From Achromobacter ruhlandii (GTDB lineage Bacteria > Pseudomonadota > Gammaproteobacteria > Burkholderiales > Burkholderiaceae_B): a DNA stretch of 64,000 bases. Positions 28,323 to 37,284 of this stretch are shown here, in pieces. The translations under genes and the position numbers were made by a program. The notes beneath the pieces are model-generated. The model was given only the letters and a program-made list of their open reading frames with translations, had not been told where the DNA came from and did no database searches. Each line of letters starts with the position of its first letter. Position 1 is the stretch's first letter. The DNA lies in NCBI RefSeq assembly GCF_902859695.1, contig NZ_CADIJL010000004.1, positions 186,001 to 250,000 of the forward strand, in the 5' to 3' direction.

Positions 28323-29198
28323 CTACGCAGACGCCGCGCGGCGGCGCGCCCTGGCCCGCGCCAGGGCATCGCGATCGGCCTTGCGCAAGCGGCCCTTGGC
28401 CGACAGGCGCATCAGCGTGCCCAGCGCCACCATCAGCCCGATCACCTCGACCAGGGCGGCGGGAATCCACATGGTCAGCCCGCCGATGGTCTGGTCGGTC
28501 TGCGCCGACATGGCGATGGCGCGGCCGCACAGTTCGAACAAGGGATAGATGTCGCTTTCGGTGAAGGCGATGACGGCCCCCGCCACCATCTGCGGCAGCA
28601 TTGTCAGGATCGGCGAGATCACGCGGCCGCCCGGCGTCATCGCGGCCGGCGGCGCGGGACGGCGGTCCAGGATCAGATTCCAGTACATGAAGCCGCTGAT
28701 CACCACCGACCAGTTCATCAGGCGATACAGGCGCCAGTCGAGCATGGAATAGAACTGCACCGACGGGATCAGCCAGACCAGCACCAGGAACACGAACAGC
28801 GCGGGAACGAAGATCCTGTGGGTCAGGACTGCCACCGTGGCGCGGCCGGCGCCGGTGCGCAGGAAGTCACGCAGGCGCACGCGCCAGCGCATCGGCAGCC
28901 CGGCCCGCATGACCTGCCCGGGAAACGCCGCCATCACCAGCAGCGGCCCCAGATGGTGCAACACCAGGTGCTGGATGCGGTGGATGAAGAACATGCGTTC
29001 GGCGTAATAATCCAGGCGCGTGTGCATGGACAGGTACAGCAGCACCATGCCCGCCCAGAACAGCATGCGGCGCGCGCCCGTGACGTGGTGCACGCGCTGG
29101 CCGCGCACGAACAGCACGATGGCCACCAGGAAGGAGGCCACCAGCGTGGGAGAGAACTCCCAGGGTATGAGCCATTCGAGACTGTCCATGCGGGTCAT
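28323..29198 (-). CDS. Cytochrome c oxidase assembly factor, CtaG (caa3-type) family membrane protein
   Basis: 291 residues with about seven helices. LFWAGMVLLYLSMHTRLDYYAERMFFIHRIQHLVLHHLGPLLVMAAFP carries the His-rich signature of the caa3_CtaG family (unrelated to Cox11), involved in copper delivery to oxidases. It stands alone, with no oxidase genes of the heme-copper type in the window. Start is ATG 29198; ATG 29189 is equally possible. Confidence 0.85.
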   Translation of the reverse strand: MTRMDSLEWLIPWEFSPTLVASFLVAIVLFVRGQRVHHVTGARRMLFWAGMVLLYLSMHTRLDYYAERMFFIHRIQHLVLHHLGPLLVMAAFPGQVMRAGLPMRWRVRLRDFLRTGAGRATVAVLTHRIFVPALFVFLVLVWLIPSVQFYSMLDWRLYRLMNWSVVISGFMYWNLILDRRPAPPAAMTPGGRVISPILTMLPQMVAGAVIAFTESDIYPLFELCGRAIAMSAQTDQTIGGLTMWIPAALVEVIGLMVALGTLMRLSAKGRLRKADRDALARARARRRAASA

Positions 29199-29296
29199 CC
29201 GGAAAATGCCGACGGGGGCGTGGCGGGCCCCCGCCTGGACGGGCCGGAACTCGCTGCCGGGTCGATTGTAGTGGACCCGGCAGCCCCCCATGCGGC

Positions 29297-30403
29297 TCAG
29301 AACCGGTGCGAAATGCCCGTACCGAAGCGCGAGGTGTGGGAATGGCCAGGGTCGAACTGGTTGTCCAGGGTGTAATTGGACGCATAGCCGGCGAACGCAT
29401 AGAGCGTGGTGCGCGGCGACACGTTATACGTATACCCCAATGTCACCAATTGCGCATTGCGCGCCGTCGACCCATCCTCCCATTTCCAGTCGGGGCGCGC
29501 CAGCGACCACTGCGCCACCACGGCGCCATGGCCCAGCGGCACGCTGGCGCCCAGCAGCCAGGCGTTGACGGCGCCGCCGCGCGCGAAGGCCGCCGGCCCC
29601 AGGTTCTGGCCCAGGCTGTCGGGATCGCCGCCGTCCAGCCCGACATAACCGTTGCGCTGGCGGGACCAGGCCACCGATACCTTGACGACCTCGAAGTCGT
29701 AGGACGCCCCCAGTTGCACCGCCTGGGGCCGTCCCGCCTGGCCCGCCGGCGGCTCGGCCAGGCGCAGCTGGTCCCAGGTGGCCACCGCCAGCAGGGGGCC
29801 GTCCTCGTACTTCAGGCCCAGGCTCAGTGCGCGGTTATTGGCCGCCGTCTTGAAACGGTCGCGGCCGTCAGCGTCGAAGGAATAGCCGATGCCGGCCTGG
29901 AAACCCTGCCAGGTGGGGGTGTAGTAGTTCACCAGGTTGCTGAATTGATAGTTGTCCGAGGCCTTGAAGGTGGCGCCCATGCCCATTTCCTTCCAGGACG
30001 CCAGCTCCAGCGCGTTGCCGTAGGTCTTGCCGACGGTGTATTGGCGCCCCAGGCGCAGGTCGCCGTAGCTGTCATGGGCCAGTCCGACCCAGGCGCCGTA
30101 GTTGAACATGCGGTCGTCGTCGGCGCGCTTGCCGGTGGACGGGTCGAAGCCGCTTTCGAGCTGGAAGCGGGTGCTCCAGCCGTCGCCCAGGTCCTCGGAA
30201 CCACGCAGGCCCCACAGGGAGTCGGTCAGGCCGCCATCGAGAACACCATTGTGGGTGCCCTGCCCGGAGGTATGGGTGGTGGCGATGCCCGCATCGACCA
30301 CGCCGTAGAGTTGGATGCCCGGGCCATCACCGGCCGCATTGGCCGCCAGCGGAAGCCAGGCGGCGCCCGCCATGAGCGTCGTGGCGACAGTCGAGATTTT
30401 CAT
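29297..30403 (-). CDS. Gram-negative porin
   Basis: 368 residues, signal peptide ending LAANA, then DGPGIQLYGVVDAGIATTHTSG, the classic first strand of betaproteobacterial general porins. GLRGSEDLGDGWSTRFQLESGF, LRLGRQYT and the C-terminal aromatic in GTGISHRF fit 16-stranded trimeric porins. It forms diffusion channels in the outer membrane. It lies 92 bases downstream of mgtA on the same strand, with a palindrome at the mgtA stop, so co-transcription or own promoter are both possible. Confidence 0.93.
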   Translation of the reverse strand: MKISTVATTLMAGAAWLPLAANAAGDGPGIQLYGVVDAGIATTHTSGQGTHNGVLDGGLTDSLWGLRGSEDLGDGWSTRFQLESGFDPSTGKRADDDRMFNYGAWVGLAHDSYGDLRLGRQYTVGKTYGNALELASWKEMGMGATFKASDNYQFSNLVNYYTPTWQGFQAGIGYSFDADGRDRFKTAANNRALSLGLKYEDGPLLAVATWDQLRLAEPPAGQAGRPQAVQLGASYDFEVVKVSVAWSRQRNGYVGLDGGDPDSLGQNLGPAAFARGGAVNAWLLGASVPLGHGAVVAQWSLARPDWKWEDGSTARNAQLVTLGYTYNVSPRTTLYAFAGYASNYTLDNQFDPGHSHTSRFGTGISHRF

Positions 30404-30486
30404 GCTTCTCTCCAGAATCCGGGGTGGCGCCGCCACCGCGGGAGGTATTGAATCCGCGGCGGGCGCCTGCCCGCCGCCAGGTGTAT

Positions 30487-30501
30487 CAATAGTGACTATT
30501 G
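30487..30501. repeat. 15-bp palindrome overlapping the mgtA stop codon
   Basis: CAATAGT-G-ACTATTG is a perfect 7+1+7 palindrome at 30487-30501; the mgtA stop lies at 30496-30498. It could be an operator for the porin promoter, which begins here, or a coincidence with the end of mgtA. Confidence 0.4.
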
Positions 30502-33303
30502 CCAGCCATAGCGACGCACCCAGATGCCCTTGAGCATTTGTGTCAGCACGCAGTAGCTCAGAAGGATGCCGACCAGCCACGGGAAATAGCTCCACGGCAG
30601 CGCTTGCAGCTGGAAGTACTCGGCCAGCGGCGAGAACGGCAGGAACACCCCCAGTCCGACCACCATGACCGTCATCCACATCAACGGCCACGCGGCGCGG
30701 CTTTGCAGGAAGGGAATCTTGCGTGTGCGGATCATATGCACGATCAGCGTCTGCGACAACAGGCCTTCGACGAACCAGCCCGACTGGAACAGCGTCTGGT
30801 GTTCTGGCGCATTGGCCTGGAAAACGTACCACATGAGGGCATAGGTCGTGATGTCGAATATCGAGCTAATCGGACCGAAGAACACCATGAATCGGCCTAG
30901 TCCTGCCGGGTCCCATTGTTGCGGCCTTTTAAGCAGTTCCTCGTCGACATTGTCGAAGGGAATGGCGGTCTGCGAGATGTCGTACATCAAGTTCTGCAGC
31001 AGCAGGTGGATCGGCAGCATCGGCAGGAACGGCAGGAATGCGCTGGCCACCAGCACCGAGAAGACGTTACCGAAATTGGAGCTGGCGGTCATCTTCAGGT
31101 ACTTGAGCATGTTGCAGAAGGTCTTGCGGCCTTCGATCACGCCGTCCTCCAGCACCATCAGGCTCTTTTCCAGCAGGATGATGTCGGCGGCTTCCTTCGA
31201 GATATCCACCGCCGAGTCCACCGAAATGCCGACGTCGGCGGCGCGCAGGGCCGGCGCATCATTGATGCCGTCCCCCATGAAGCCAACGGTATTGCCCTGG
31301 GCGCGCAGCACGCGCACGATGCGCTCCTTGTGCGCCGGCGTAAGCCGGGCAAATACGTTGGCCTCGCGCACCGCCACGGCCAGCCGGCTGTCGTCCATGG
31401 CCTCGATATCGGCCCCCAGGTAGACCTTGCGGACCTCGAAGCCGACTTCGCGGCACACCTTCTGGGTCACCAGCTCGACGTCGCCGGTCAGGACCTTGAC
31501 CTCGATGCCGGAGTCGCGCAAAGCGGCCAGGGCCGGGCCGGTCGATTCCTTGGGAGGATCGAGGAAGGCGATATAGCCAACCAGCACCAGGTCGGCCTCG
31601 TCGGCCACGCCGTAGGCCTGCTGCGTGGGCGGCAGTTCACGCACGCCTACCGCGATCACGCGCAATCCGTCGCGGTTCAGATCGGCTGTCACGCGGCGGA
31701 TATCGGCGCGCCGTGCGTCGGTCAGCAGGTGCACGTCGCTGCCCACCCGAAGGCGGGTGCATACCGACAGCATTTCCTCCAGCGCGCCCTTGCAGATCAG
31801 CTCATGGTGTTCGCGGCCATTTTCGGTTTCGCTCACCACCACCGACATGCGCCGCCGCGAGAAGTCGAAGGGGATTTCGTCGATCTTGCGGTAGCGGGCG
31901 GCCAGGTCCAGCTTGCGTTCCACTTCGGCGTGGCGCAGCACGGCCACGTCGAGCAGGTTCTTCAGGCCTGTCTGGTAATAGCTGTTGAGGTAGGCGTAGG
32001 CCAGCACATCGTCGCTGGTGGCGCCATACACGTCGGTGTGGCGTTCGAGCACGATGCGGTCCTGGGTCAGGGTGCCGGTCTTATCGGTGCACAGCACGTT
32101 CATGGCGCCCAGGTTCTGGATCGCGTCGAGCCGCTTGACCACCACCTTGCGCCGCGACATCCGCACCGCGCCCTTGGCCAGCGTGGCGGTGACGATCATG
32201 GGCAGCATTTCCGGTGTCAGGCCGACGGCGATGGCCAGCGCGAAGAGCAGCGCCTCGAGCCAGTCGCCCTTGGTGAAGCCGTTGATCAGCAGCACGATGG
32301 GCGCCATCACCAGCATGAAGCGGATCAGCACCCAGCTGACCCGGTTGATGCCCTGCTGGAACTGGGTCGGCACGCGCGAAGTCTGGGTCACCCGCCCGGC
32401 CAGCTGGCCGAAGTAGGTGCCGGCGCCGGTGGCCACCACCAGGGCGCTGCCGGAGCCGCTGACCACGTTGGTGCCCATGAAGGCCATGTTCTCGAGTTCC
32501 AGCGCGTTGGCGGTCTCGACGCGCTGCACGGCGTATTTCTCGACCGGCAGCGATTCGCCGGTCAGGGCCGCCTGGGCCACGAACAGGTCCTTGGCGCCCA
32601 GGATGCGGCAGTCGGCGGGAATCATGTCGCCCGCGGACAGCAACACCACGTCGCCCGGCACCAGCTCGGCCAGCGGCACCTCGATCTGGCGCGAGCCCGA
32701 GGCGTGCAGCGTGGCGCCGAAAAAGCGCCGCGCGTCGCCCTCGGCCACGCCGGCGGCGTCGCTGCGCAGCACCGTGGCGGTGTTCTGCACCATCGCCTTC
32801 AGGGCCTCGGCGGCGCGGTTGGAACGGCGCTCCTGCACGAAGCGCAGCAGCGTCGAGATCACCACCATCGAACCGATGATGATGACGCCCTTCCACGACT
32901 GGTCGTCGGGCTCGGCCATGTACACATCCGTGACCCACGACAGCGAGGCCAGGCCGGTCAGCAGCAGGTTGAAGGGGTTGCGGAACGATTGCCACAGGTG
33001 GGCATGCCAGGTTAGCGGTTTTTCGTGATCGACTTCATTGGCGCCGTAGCGGGCGCGGGCCTCATCGGCCTGGGCTTCGGACAGGCCGCCGCGGCCGCTG
33101 CGGAACATCGAGAACAAGGCATCGAAATCCATGCGCGAGACATCGAGCATGCGGCGGTTGGCGCGGCGCGCGGCGTCCGAGGAGTCCGCCGAAGCGAGGG
33201 CCGGTCCGCCGCCCTGCTCCAGCATGGGGGAACGCCGGAAATGGCGTCCCGATCGCCGCAGCCCGGCGGCGGAGGAAAAGAAGGTCTTCAGGAATTTGAA
33301 CAT
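30496..33303 (-). CDS. mgtA: Magnesium-translocating P-type ATPase
   Basis: 935 residues, about 35 longer than E. coli MgtA at the N-terminus. The phosphorylation site VLCTDKTGTLTQDR, TGES in the actuator domain, the MGDGINDAPAL hinge and the type IIIB helices NPFNLLLTGLASLSWVTDVY and LPIHLLLQNLMYDISQTAIPFDNVD identify an Mg2+ importer. It imports Mg2+ when levels fall. The 420-base leader between it and the ACT-domain gene carries a candidate leader peptide, a pyrimidine-rich tract and a 12-bp hairpin, so control within the leader is likely. Confidence 0.96.
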   Translation of the reverse strand: MFKFLKTFFSSAAGLRRSGRHFRRSPMLEQGGGPALASADSSDAARRANRRMLDVSRMDFDALFSMFRSGRGGLSEAQADEARARYGANEVDHEKPLTWHAHLWQSFRNPFNLLLTGLASLSWVTDVYMAEPDDQSWKGVIIIGSMVVISTLLRFVQERRSNRAAEALKAMVQNTATVLRSDAAGVAEGDARRFFGATLHASGSRQIEVPLAELVPGDVVLLSAGDMIPADCRILGAKDLFVAQAALTGESLPVEKYAVQRVETANALELENMAFMGTNVVSGSGSALVVATGAGTYFGQLAGRVTQTSRVPTQFQQGINRVSWVLIRFMLVMAPIVLLINGFTKGDWLEALLFALAIAVGLTPEMLPMIVTATLAKGAVRMSRRKVVVKRLDAIQNLGAMNVLCTDKTGTLTQDRIVLERHTDVYGATSDDVLAYAYLNSYYQTGLKNLLDVAVLRHAEVERKLDLAARYRKIDEIPFDFSRRRMSVVVSETENGREHHELICKGALEEMLSVCTRLRVGSDVHLLTDARRADIRRVTADLNRDGLRVIAVGVRELPPTQQAYGVADEADLVLVGYIAFLDPPKESTGPALAALRDSGIEVKVLTGDVELVTQKVCREVGFEVRKVYLGADIEAMDDSRLAVAVREANVFARLTPAHKERIVRVLRAQGNTVGFMGDGINDAPALRAADVGISVDSAVDISKEAADIILLEKSLMVLEDGVIEGRKTFCNMLKYLKMTASSNFGNVFSVLVASAFLPFLPMLPIHLLLQNLMYDISQTAIPFDNVDEELLKRPQQWDPAGLGRFMVFFGPISSIFDITTYALMWYVFQANAPEHQTLFQSGWFVEGLLSQTLIVHMIRTRKIPFLQSRAAWPLMWMTVMVVGLGVFLPFSPLAEYFQLQALPWSYFPWLVGILLSYCVLTQMLKGIWVRRYGWQ

Positions 33304-33360
33304 CGGAGTGTTCCCGTTATTGGTGTTGTTCTGGAAGACACGGGCTGGCCGCCACCATGC

Positions 33361-33398
33361 CTTTGCGCGGGCAGCACGGGGCCGCGGCCCGCGCAAAG
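33361..33398 (-). promoter_or_regulatory. Perfect 12-bp hairpin in the mgtA leader
   Basis: CTTTGCGCGGGC (33361-33372) and GCCCGCGCAAAG (33387-33398) pair perfectly around a 14-base loop. In the mgtA transcript it ends 57 bases before the start codon. Such a strong stem in a metal-transporter leader suggests control of elongation or translation; there is no following U-run. Confidence 0.55.
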
Positions 33399-33476
33399 CA
33401 GGCCGTTTCCGCCACGTACAGGCGTGCGCAGGCACCGGGGCGATGTTGCCGGTGTCCGGATCGCGTCGAGGCGCGC

Positions 33477-33540
33477 CGGGTGCGGGAAGCGGAACGGGAA
33501 ACTAGCGGAAGAACCGGGGCCGGCGGAACCGGCGCGCGTC
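33477..33540 (-). promoter_or_regulatory. Pyrimidine-rich, C-over-G segment of the mgtA leader (possible rut region)
   Basis: Read on the reverse strand the stretch is dominated by C and T (GGTTCTTCCGCTAGTTTCCC and TTCCGCTTCCCGCACCC-like runs) in a genome where G and C are otherwise balanced. Rho loads on such C-rich, poorly structured RNA, and Rho-dependent termination is how the Salmonella mgtA leader works. The assignment is inference. Confidence 0.35.
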
Positions 33541-33629
33541 GAGCGGGCCTGGCCGGGGGTTCAGGGCTGCGGCTTCCGTACTAGACCGGGTGACTCTCCG
33601 GCCAGTCGGCTCGCAAGGGAGAAGACAGG

Positions 33630-33695
33630 TCAGACAGGCAGGCCGGCGCCGCGCACGTGGCGCAATCGAGGCTCGGGGTCTAAGGCACTGGGCAT
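33630..33695 (-). CDS. Candidate MgtL-like leader peptide of mgtA (21 aa)
   Basis: ATG at 33695 (reverse strand) opens a 21-codon frame ending in TGA at 33630-33632. GGAG stands five bases before the ATG. The peptide begins MPSALDPEPRLRH and so has an Asp-Pro-Glu-Pro motif followed by arginines, resembling enterobacterial MgtL (acidic-Pro-acidic-Pro then Pro/Arg). In those bacteria low Mg2+ makes ribosomes fall off at this motif and lets transcription reach mgtA. It includes TTA and CGA, rare in this GC-rich DNA. It starts 28 bases after the ACT-domain gene and 326 bases ahead of mgtA. Function is inferred. Confidence 0.5.
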   Translation of the reverse strand: MPSALDPEPRLRHVRGAGLPV

Positions 33696-33723
33696 GGTCT
33701 CTCCTGGGAAATGACGGGCGGAT

Positions 33724-34056
33724 TCAGGCCGCCAGCGGTTGCGCGCCGAAATGGACGTGGCGCACGGCGGGGTTGGCGCTCAGCCGACGCGCTTGCGACA
33801 TCAGTTCGCCACGCAGCTCGGGCGGGCAATTCACGGTGATGCAGGCCGAGGCCATGCCGGGGTCGCGCCCCTGGTCGATCTGTACTTGCGATACATCGAG
33901 CCCGGCGGCGCTGAAGTCCAGGCAGATCTGCTTGCGCAGCGCGCCCAGTTCATCGCGCGGGCAGATGACCGTCAGGCGCGATGTGCCGCGGCGGCGGCCC
34001 AGGGCGGTGGCGCGGTCGACGCCGGCGCGGCGCAGGAACAAGTCGAAGAAACGCAT
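33724..34056 (-). CDS. Stand-alone MgtC C-terminal-like ACT-domain protein
   Basis: 110 residues. After a basic N-terminus (FFDLFLRRAGVDRATALGRRR) comes an alpha/beta unit, SRLTVICPRDELGALRKQI.. then ITVNCPPELRGELMSQARRLSANPAVRHVHF, whose spacing and final strand recall the ACT-like domain at the C-terminus of MgtC. No transmembrane part of MgtC is present. GGAGG lies five bases before the ATG at 34056. It precedes mgtA on the same strand, separated only by the leader, so a regulatory or Mg2+-linked role is plausible. Homology is judged by eye and is moderate. Confidence 0.6.
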   Translation of the reverse strand: MRFFDLFLRRAGVDRATALGRRRGTSRLTVICPRDELGALRKQICLDFSAAGLDVSQVQIDQGRDPGMASACITVNCPPELRGELMSQARRLSANPAVRHVHFGAQPLAA

Positions 34057-34263
34057 AGCGACCTCCATTGCGTAATGGGGAGCGGCTTTCGCGCATACGC
34101 GCGCACGCAGGCACACGGCGCATGGCGGGCGGGCACGAAAAAGGCGTGCACGAACGCGGGCGCTGCGACTAGCGGCGGTTCTGGCGGTTTACGTTGGGGA
34201 GAATCCCGGCAAGCCGTGGGCCTGCACTGCTGCCCGGCAAGAAGCCCGGGGCTTGGGATACAA

Positions 34264-34288
34264 CCGCAACCTGTTCAACAGGCTGCGG
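34264..34288. repeat. 25-base imperfect palindrome upstream of the ACT-domain gene
   Basis: CCGCA/TGCGG (34264-34268, 34284-34288) and CCTGTT/AACAGG (34270-34275, 34277-34282) form a two-part palindrome with one mismatched pair and one central base. It could be an operator or a stem in the leader of the mgtA unit. Confidence 0.4.
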
Positions 34289-34436
34289 CAGACGGAGTTC
34301 TGCGTGGACCTGTCAAACAGCGGCGTCGATGCAAGATCGACTACTTTCGCCGGAATCGGTATTCACGAAGACTGCTCCTGGGATGGATAACGGGCAGAAT
34401 TTTACGCGGGTTTCCACTGATGGACAAGGTTTTCCG

Positions 34437-34458
34437 GCACAAAAATTGCTTTTTGTGC
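34437..34458 (-). terminator. Hairpin after the CaCA exchanger gene, possible terminator
   Basis: GCACAAAAA (34437-34445) pairs with TTTTTGTGC (34450-34458) around TTGC, 41 bases past the exchanger stop on the reverse strand. The stem is AT-rich and the T-run is inside it, so termination would be weak; a structural or operator role is also possible. Confidence 0.35.
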
Positions 34459-34498
34459 AACCCGGCGCGGGCCGGCGGGGCCGCGCGCCGTTGCGCCC

Positions 34499-35503
34499 TC
34501 AGGCGTAGAAATGCCAGCCCAGATAGGCCGCGAACAGGGCATAGAAGCCGCCCGCCGCCGACAGCGCCGGCACGCTCATGCCAGCGCGGCGGAAGCGCAG
34601 CCACAGCAGCCCGATGGACAGCATGGTGAACAGGCCGGCGGCCAGCAGCGGGCCGTCGAGCAGCCACGGCGTGAGGAAGATGCCGAGCGCGCTGGGAATG
34701 GTGGCCTGGATCATCATGGCGCCGGAAATGTTGGCCAGCGCCAGGCGTTCCTTGCCCTGGCGCACCCAGATCAGCGCGTTCATGATTTCCGGCAGTTCGG
34801 TGGCGACGGGCGCCAGCAGCAGCGCGGCCACGTGCGGCGACGCGCCCATGGCGATGCCCAGCAGTTCGATCTGGTTGACGAATACGTGCGAGGCGCCAGC
34901 GATCACGACCAGCGCCAGCAGCGTCTGCGTCGCCGCCCAGAACATCGAAGGGTTGTCGTCGCGCGGCCGCAGCTTGAGCGGCTCGAGATCTTCGCAGTCG
35001 ATGCAATCCTCGTCGTTGCTCAGCTCGCGCTTGACATACAGACCGTAGGTGGCCAGGAACAGGATGCCCAGCCAGGGCTTCCAGGCGAACGCCAGCAGGC
35101 CCAGCCCGACCTTGAAGACGAAGATGCCCATGAACCAGGCCTGGTCGCGGGCCAGCCGGCGCTGGTCCGCGTTGATACAGTTGGCTTGCGTGGGCTGCCC
35201 GCGACGGGCGCGCCACAAGGCAAGGCCGACCACCGCGTAGGCCAGCGTCGCCAGCACCAGCGGGCCGCCCATGGCCGCGCCGACGCCGATGTCCTTTTGC
35301 TCAGGCGTGTCGCCGAACACCACGGCCATGAACGTGACCGCGCTTTCAGGCAGCGCGGTGCCGAATGCCGCCAGCACGGTGCCGGTGGCGGTGGCGCCGA
35401 GCTGGAAGCGGTGTCCGACCCATTCGACGCCATTGACGAAGAATTCGCAGGCAAGATAGATCACTGCCGCGGACAGGAAAAACAGGAACAGGGTGAGCAA
35501 CAT
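34499..35503 (-). CDS. CaCA-family cation exchanger (predicted Mn2+/Ca2+ exporter)
   Basis: 334 residues from ATG 35503 with about ten helices in two halves. GTVLAAFGTALPESAVTFMAVVFGDTPE and LLLAPVATELPEIMNALIWVRQG are the alpha-repeat motifs of Na+/Ca2+ exchangers, with the Glu of each repeat retained. An acidic Cys pair lies in the central loop (DEDCIDCEDLE). A yybP-ykoY manganese riboswitch precedes it, so Mn2+ export is the best prediction. A TTG at 35545 would add 14 residues but lies at the 3' edge of the aptamer; no clear ribosome-binding site is seen at either start. Confidence 0.85.
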   Translation of the reverse strand: MLLTLFLFFLSAAVIYLACEFFVNGVEWVGHRFQLGATATGTVLAAFGTALPESAVTFMAVVFGDTPEQKDIGVGAAMGGPLVLATLAYAVVGLALWRARRGQPTQANCINADQRRLARDQAWFMGIFVFKVGLGLLAFAWKPWLGILFLATYGLYVKRELSNDEDCIDCEDLEPLKLRPRDDNPSMFWAATQTLLALVVIAGASHVFVNQIELLGIAMGASPHVAALLLAPVATELPEIMNALIWVRQGKERLALANISGAMMIQATIPSALGIFLTPWLLDGPLLAAGLFTMLSIGLLWLRFRRAGMSVPALSAAGGFYALFAAYLGWHFYA

Positions 35504-35506
35504 ATA

Positions 35507-35554
35507 GGCGAGCCGGACGAGCAGAAACCAATTGGCGCGACGCAACGGCTCGCC
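35507..35554 (-). promoter_or_regulatory. Candidate expression platform of the Mn2+ riboswitch
   Basis: GGCGAGCC at the 3' end of the aptamer (35554-35547, reverse strand) is the exact complement of GGCUCGCC at 35514-35507, which ends three bases before the ATG at 35503. Pairing of these eight bases would mask the initiation region, while aptamer folding would free it. This fits the Mn2+-induced translation known for the mntP riboswitch, and is inferred. Confidence 0.55.
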
Positions 35555-35733
35555 CGGCCAAGGGTGAACGCTGCGCGGCCAAAGGTCTCGCCTGGCTGAT
35601 CCATGCGCGGGCGTACCGCGGCACGGAGACCGTTAGCGCCATGGAGTCCTGGAAACCGCTACGCGATACCGGACCACCAAGTCTGTTGACGCTAACTCCT
35701 TTGGGGACAAAGGATGGCTACTCCCCAATGACA
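35547..35733 (-). ncRNA. yybP-ykoY manganese riboswitch aptamer
   Basis: On the reverse strand, CATTGGGGAGTAGCC (near 35730-35716) matches the conserved 5' element, followed by GTCAACA and a GGTGG box, then GGCGAGACCTTTGGCC and a closing CTTGGCCGGGCGAGCC. Both L1/L3-type conserved stretches are present in the right order over about 185 bases, as in the E. coli mntP and alx leaders. It binds Mn2+ and controls the exchanger that follows. Confidence 0.9.
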
Positions 35734-35741
35734 GAGCCGCG

Positions 35742-35747
35742 ATTGTA
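35742..35747 (-). promoter_or_regulatory. -10 box for the riboswitch-exchanger transcript
   Basis: TACAAT on the reverse strand at 35747-35742 with a weak TGGACG-like -35 box 16 bases upstream. Transcription would begin near 35736, just before the conserved aptamer start, which supports it. Confidence 0.5.
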
Positions 35748-35878
35748 GCAGCCCGGCCATGACCGTCCAGAGAATCTCCGCGGCGCGCGCGTGAATGCCG
35801 CCGGACTGTCGTATTGGCGGCACGGCGAGTAAAGTAAGTGGCACCACCGTTTCCCGCCGGGCCCTGCGCCCCCTGCCC

Positions 35879-37222
<1,344 letters not shown>

Positions 37223-37284
37223 GCGGGCGGCGCGCAGGCCGGCCGGCGTGGCCTCGGCCACGCTCGTGAGGGCGGCCCGAGGGG

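Larger units (their letters stand above)
34057..34498. other. 442-base intergenic region upstream of the ACT-domain/mgtA unit
   Basis: No gene is recognisable here. It contains two strong hairpins (listed separately) and probably the promoter of the ACT-domain/mgtA transcript. I looked on the reverse strand for the conserved core of the M-box (ykoK) Mg2+ riboswitch and did not see it. Confidence 0.5.

Noticed and set aside
29306-30451. A 381-codon forward frame opposite the porin gene
   Set aside because: The porin has signal peptide, first-strand motif and C-terminal aromatic; the opposite frame has none of these features of a real gene.
30916-33015. A 699-codon frame antisense to mgtA
   Set aside because: Histidine/glutamine/valine-rich translation with no known domain; typical antisense frame of a high-GC gene.
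34057-34498. Possible M-box (ykoK) magnesium riboswitch ahead of the mgtA unit
   Set aside because: The conserved M-box core segments could not be found on the reverse strand; the structure seen is simple palindromes only.
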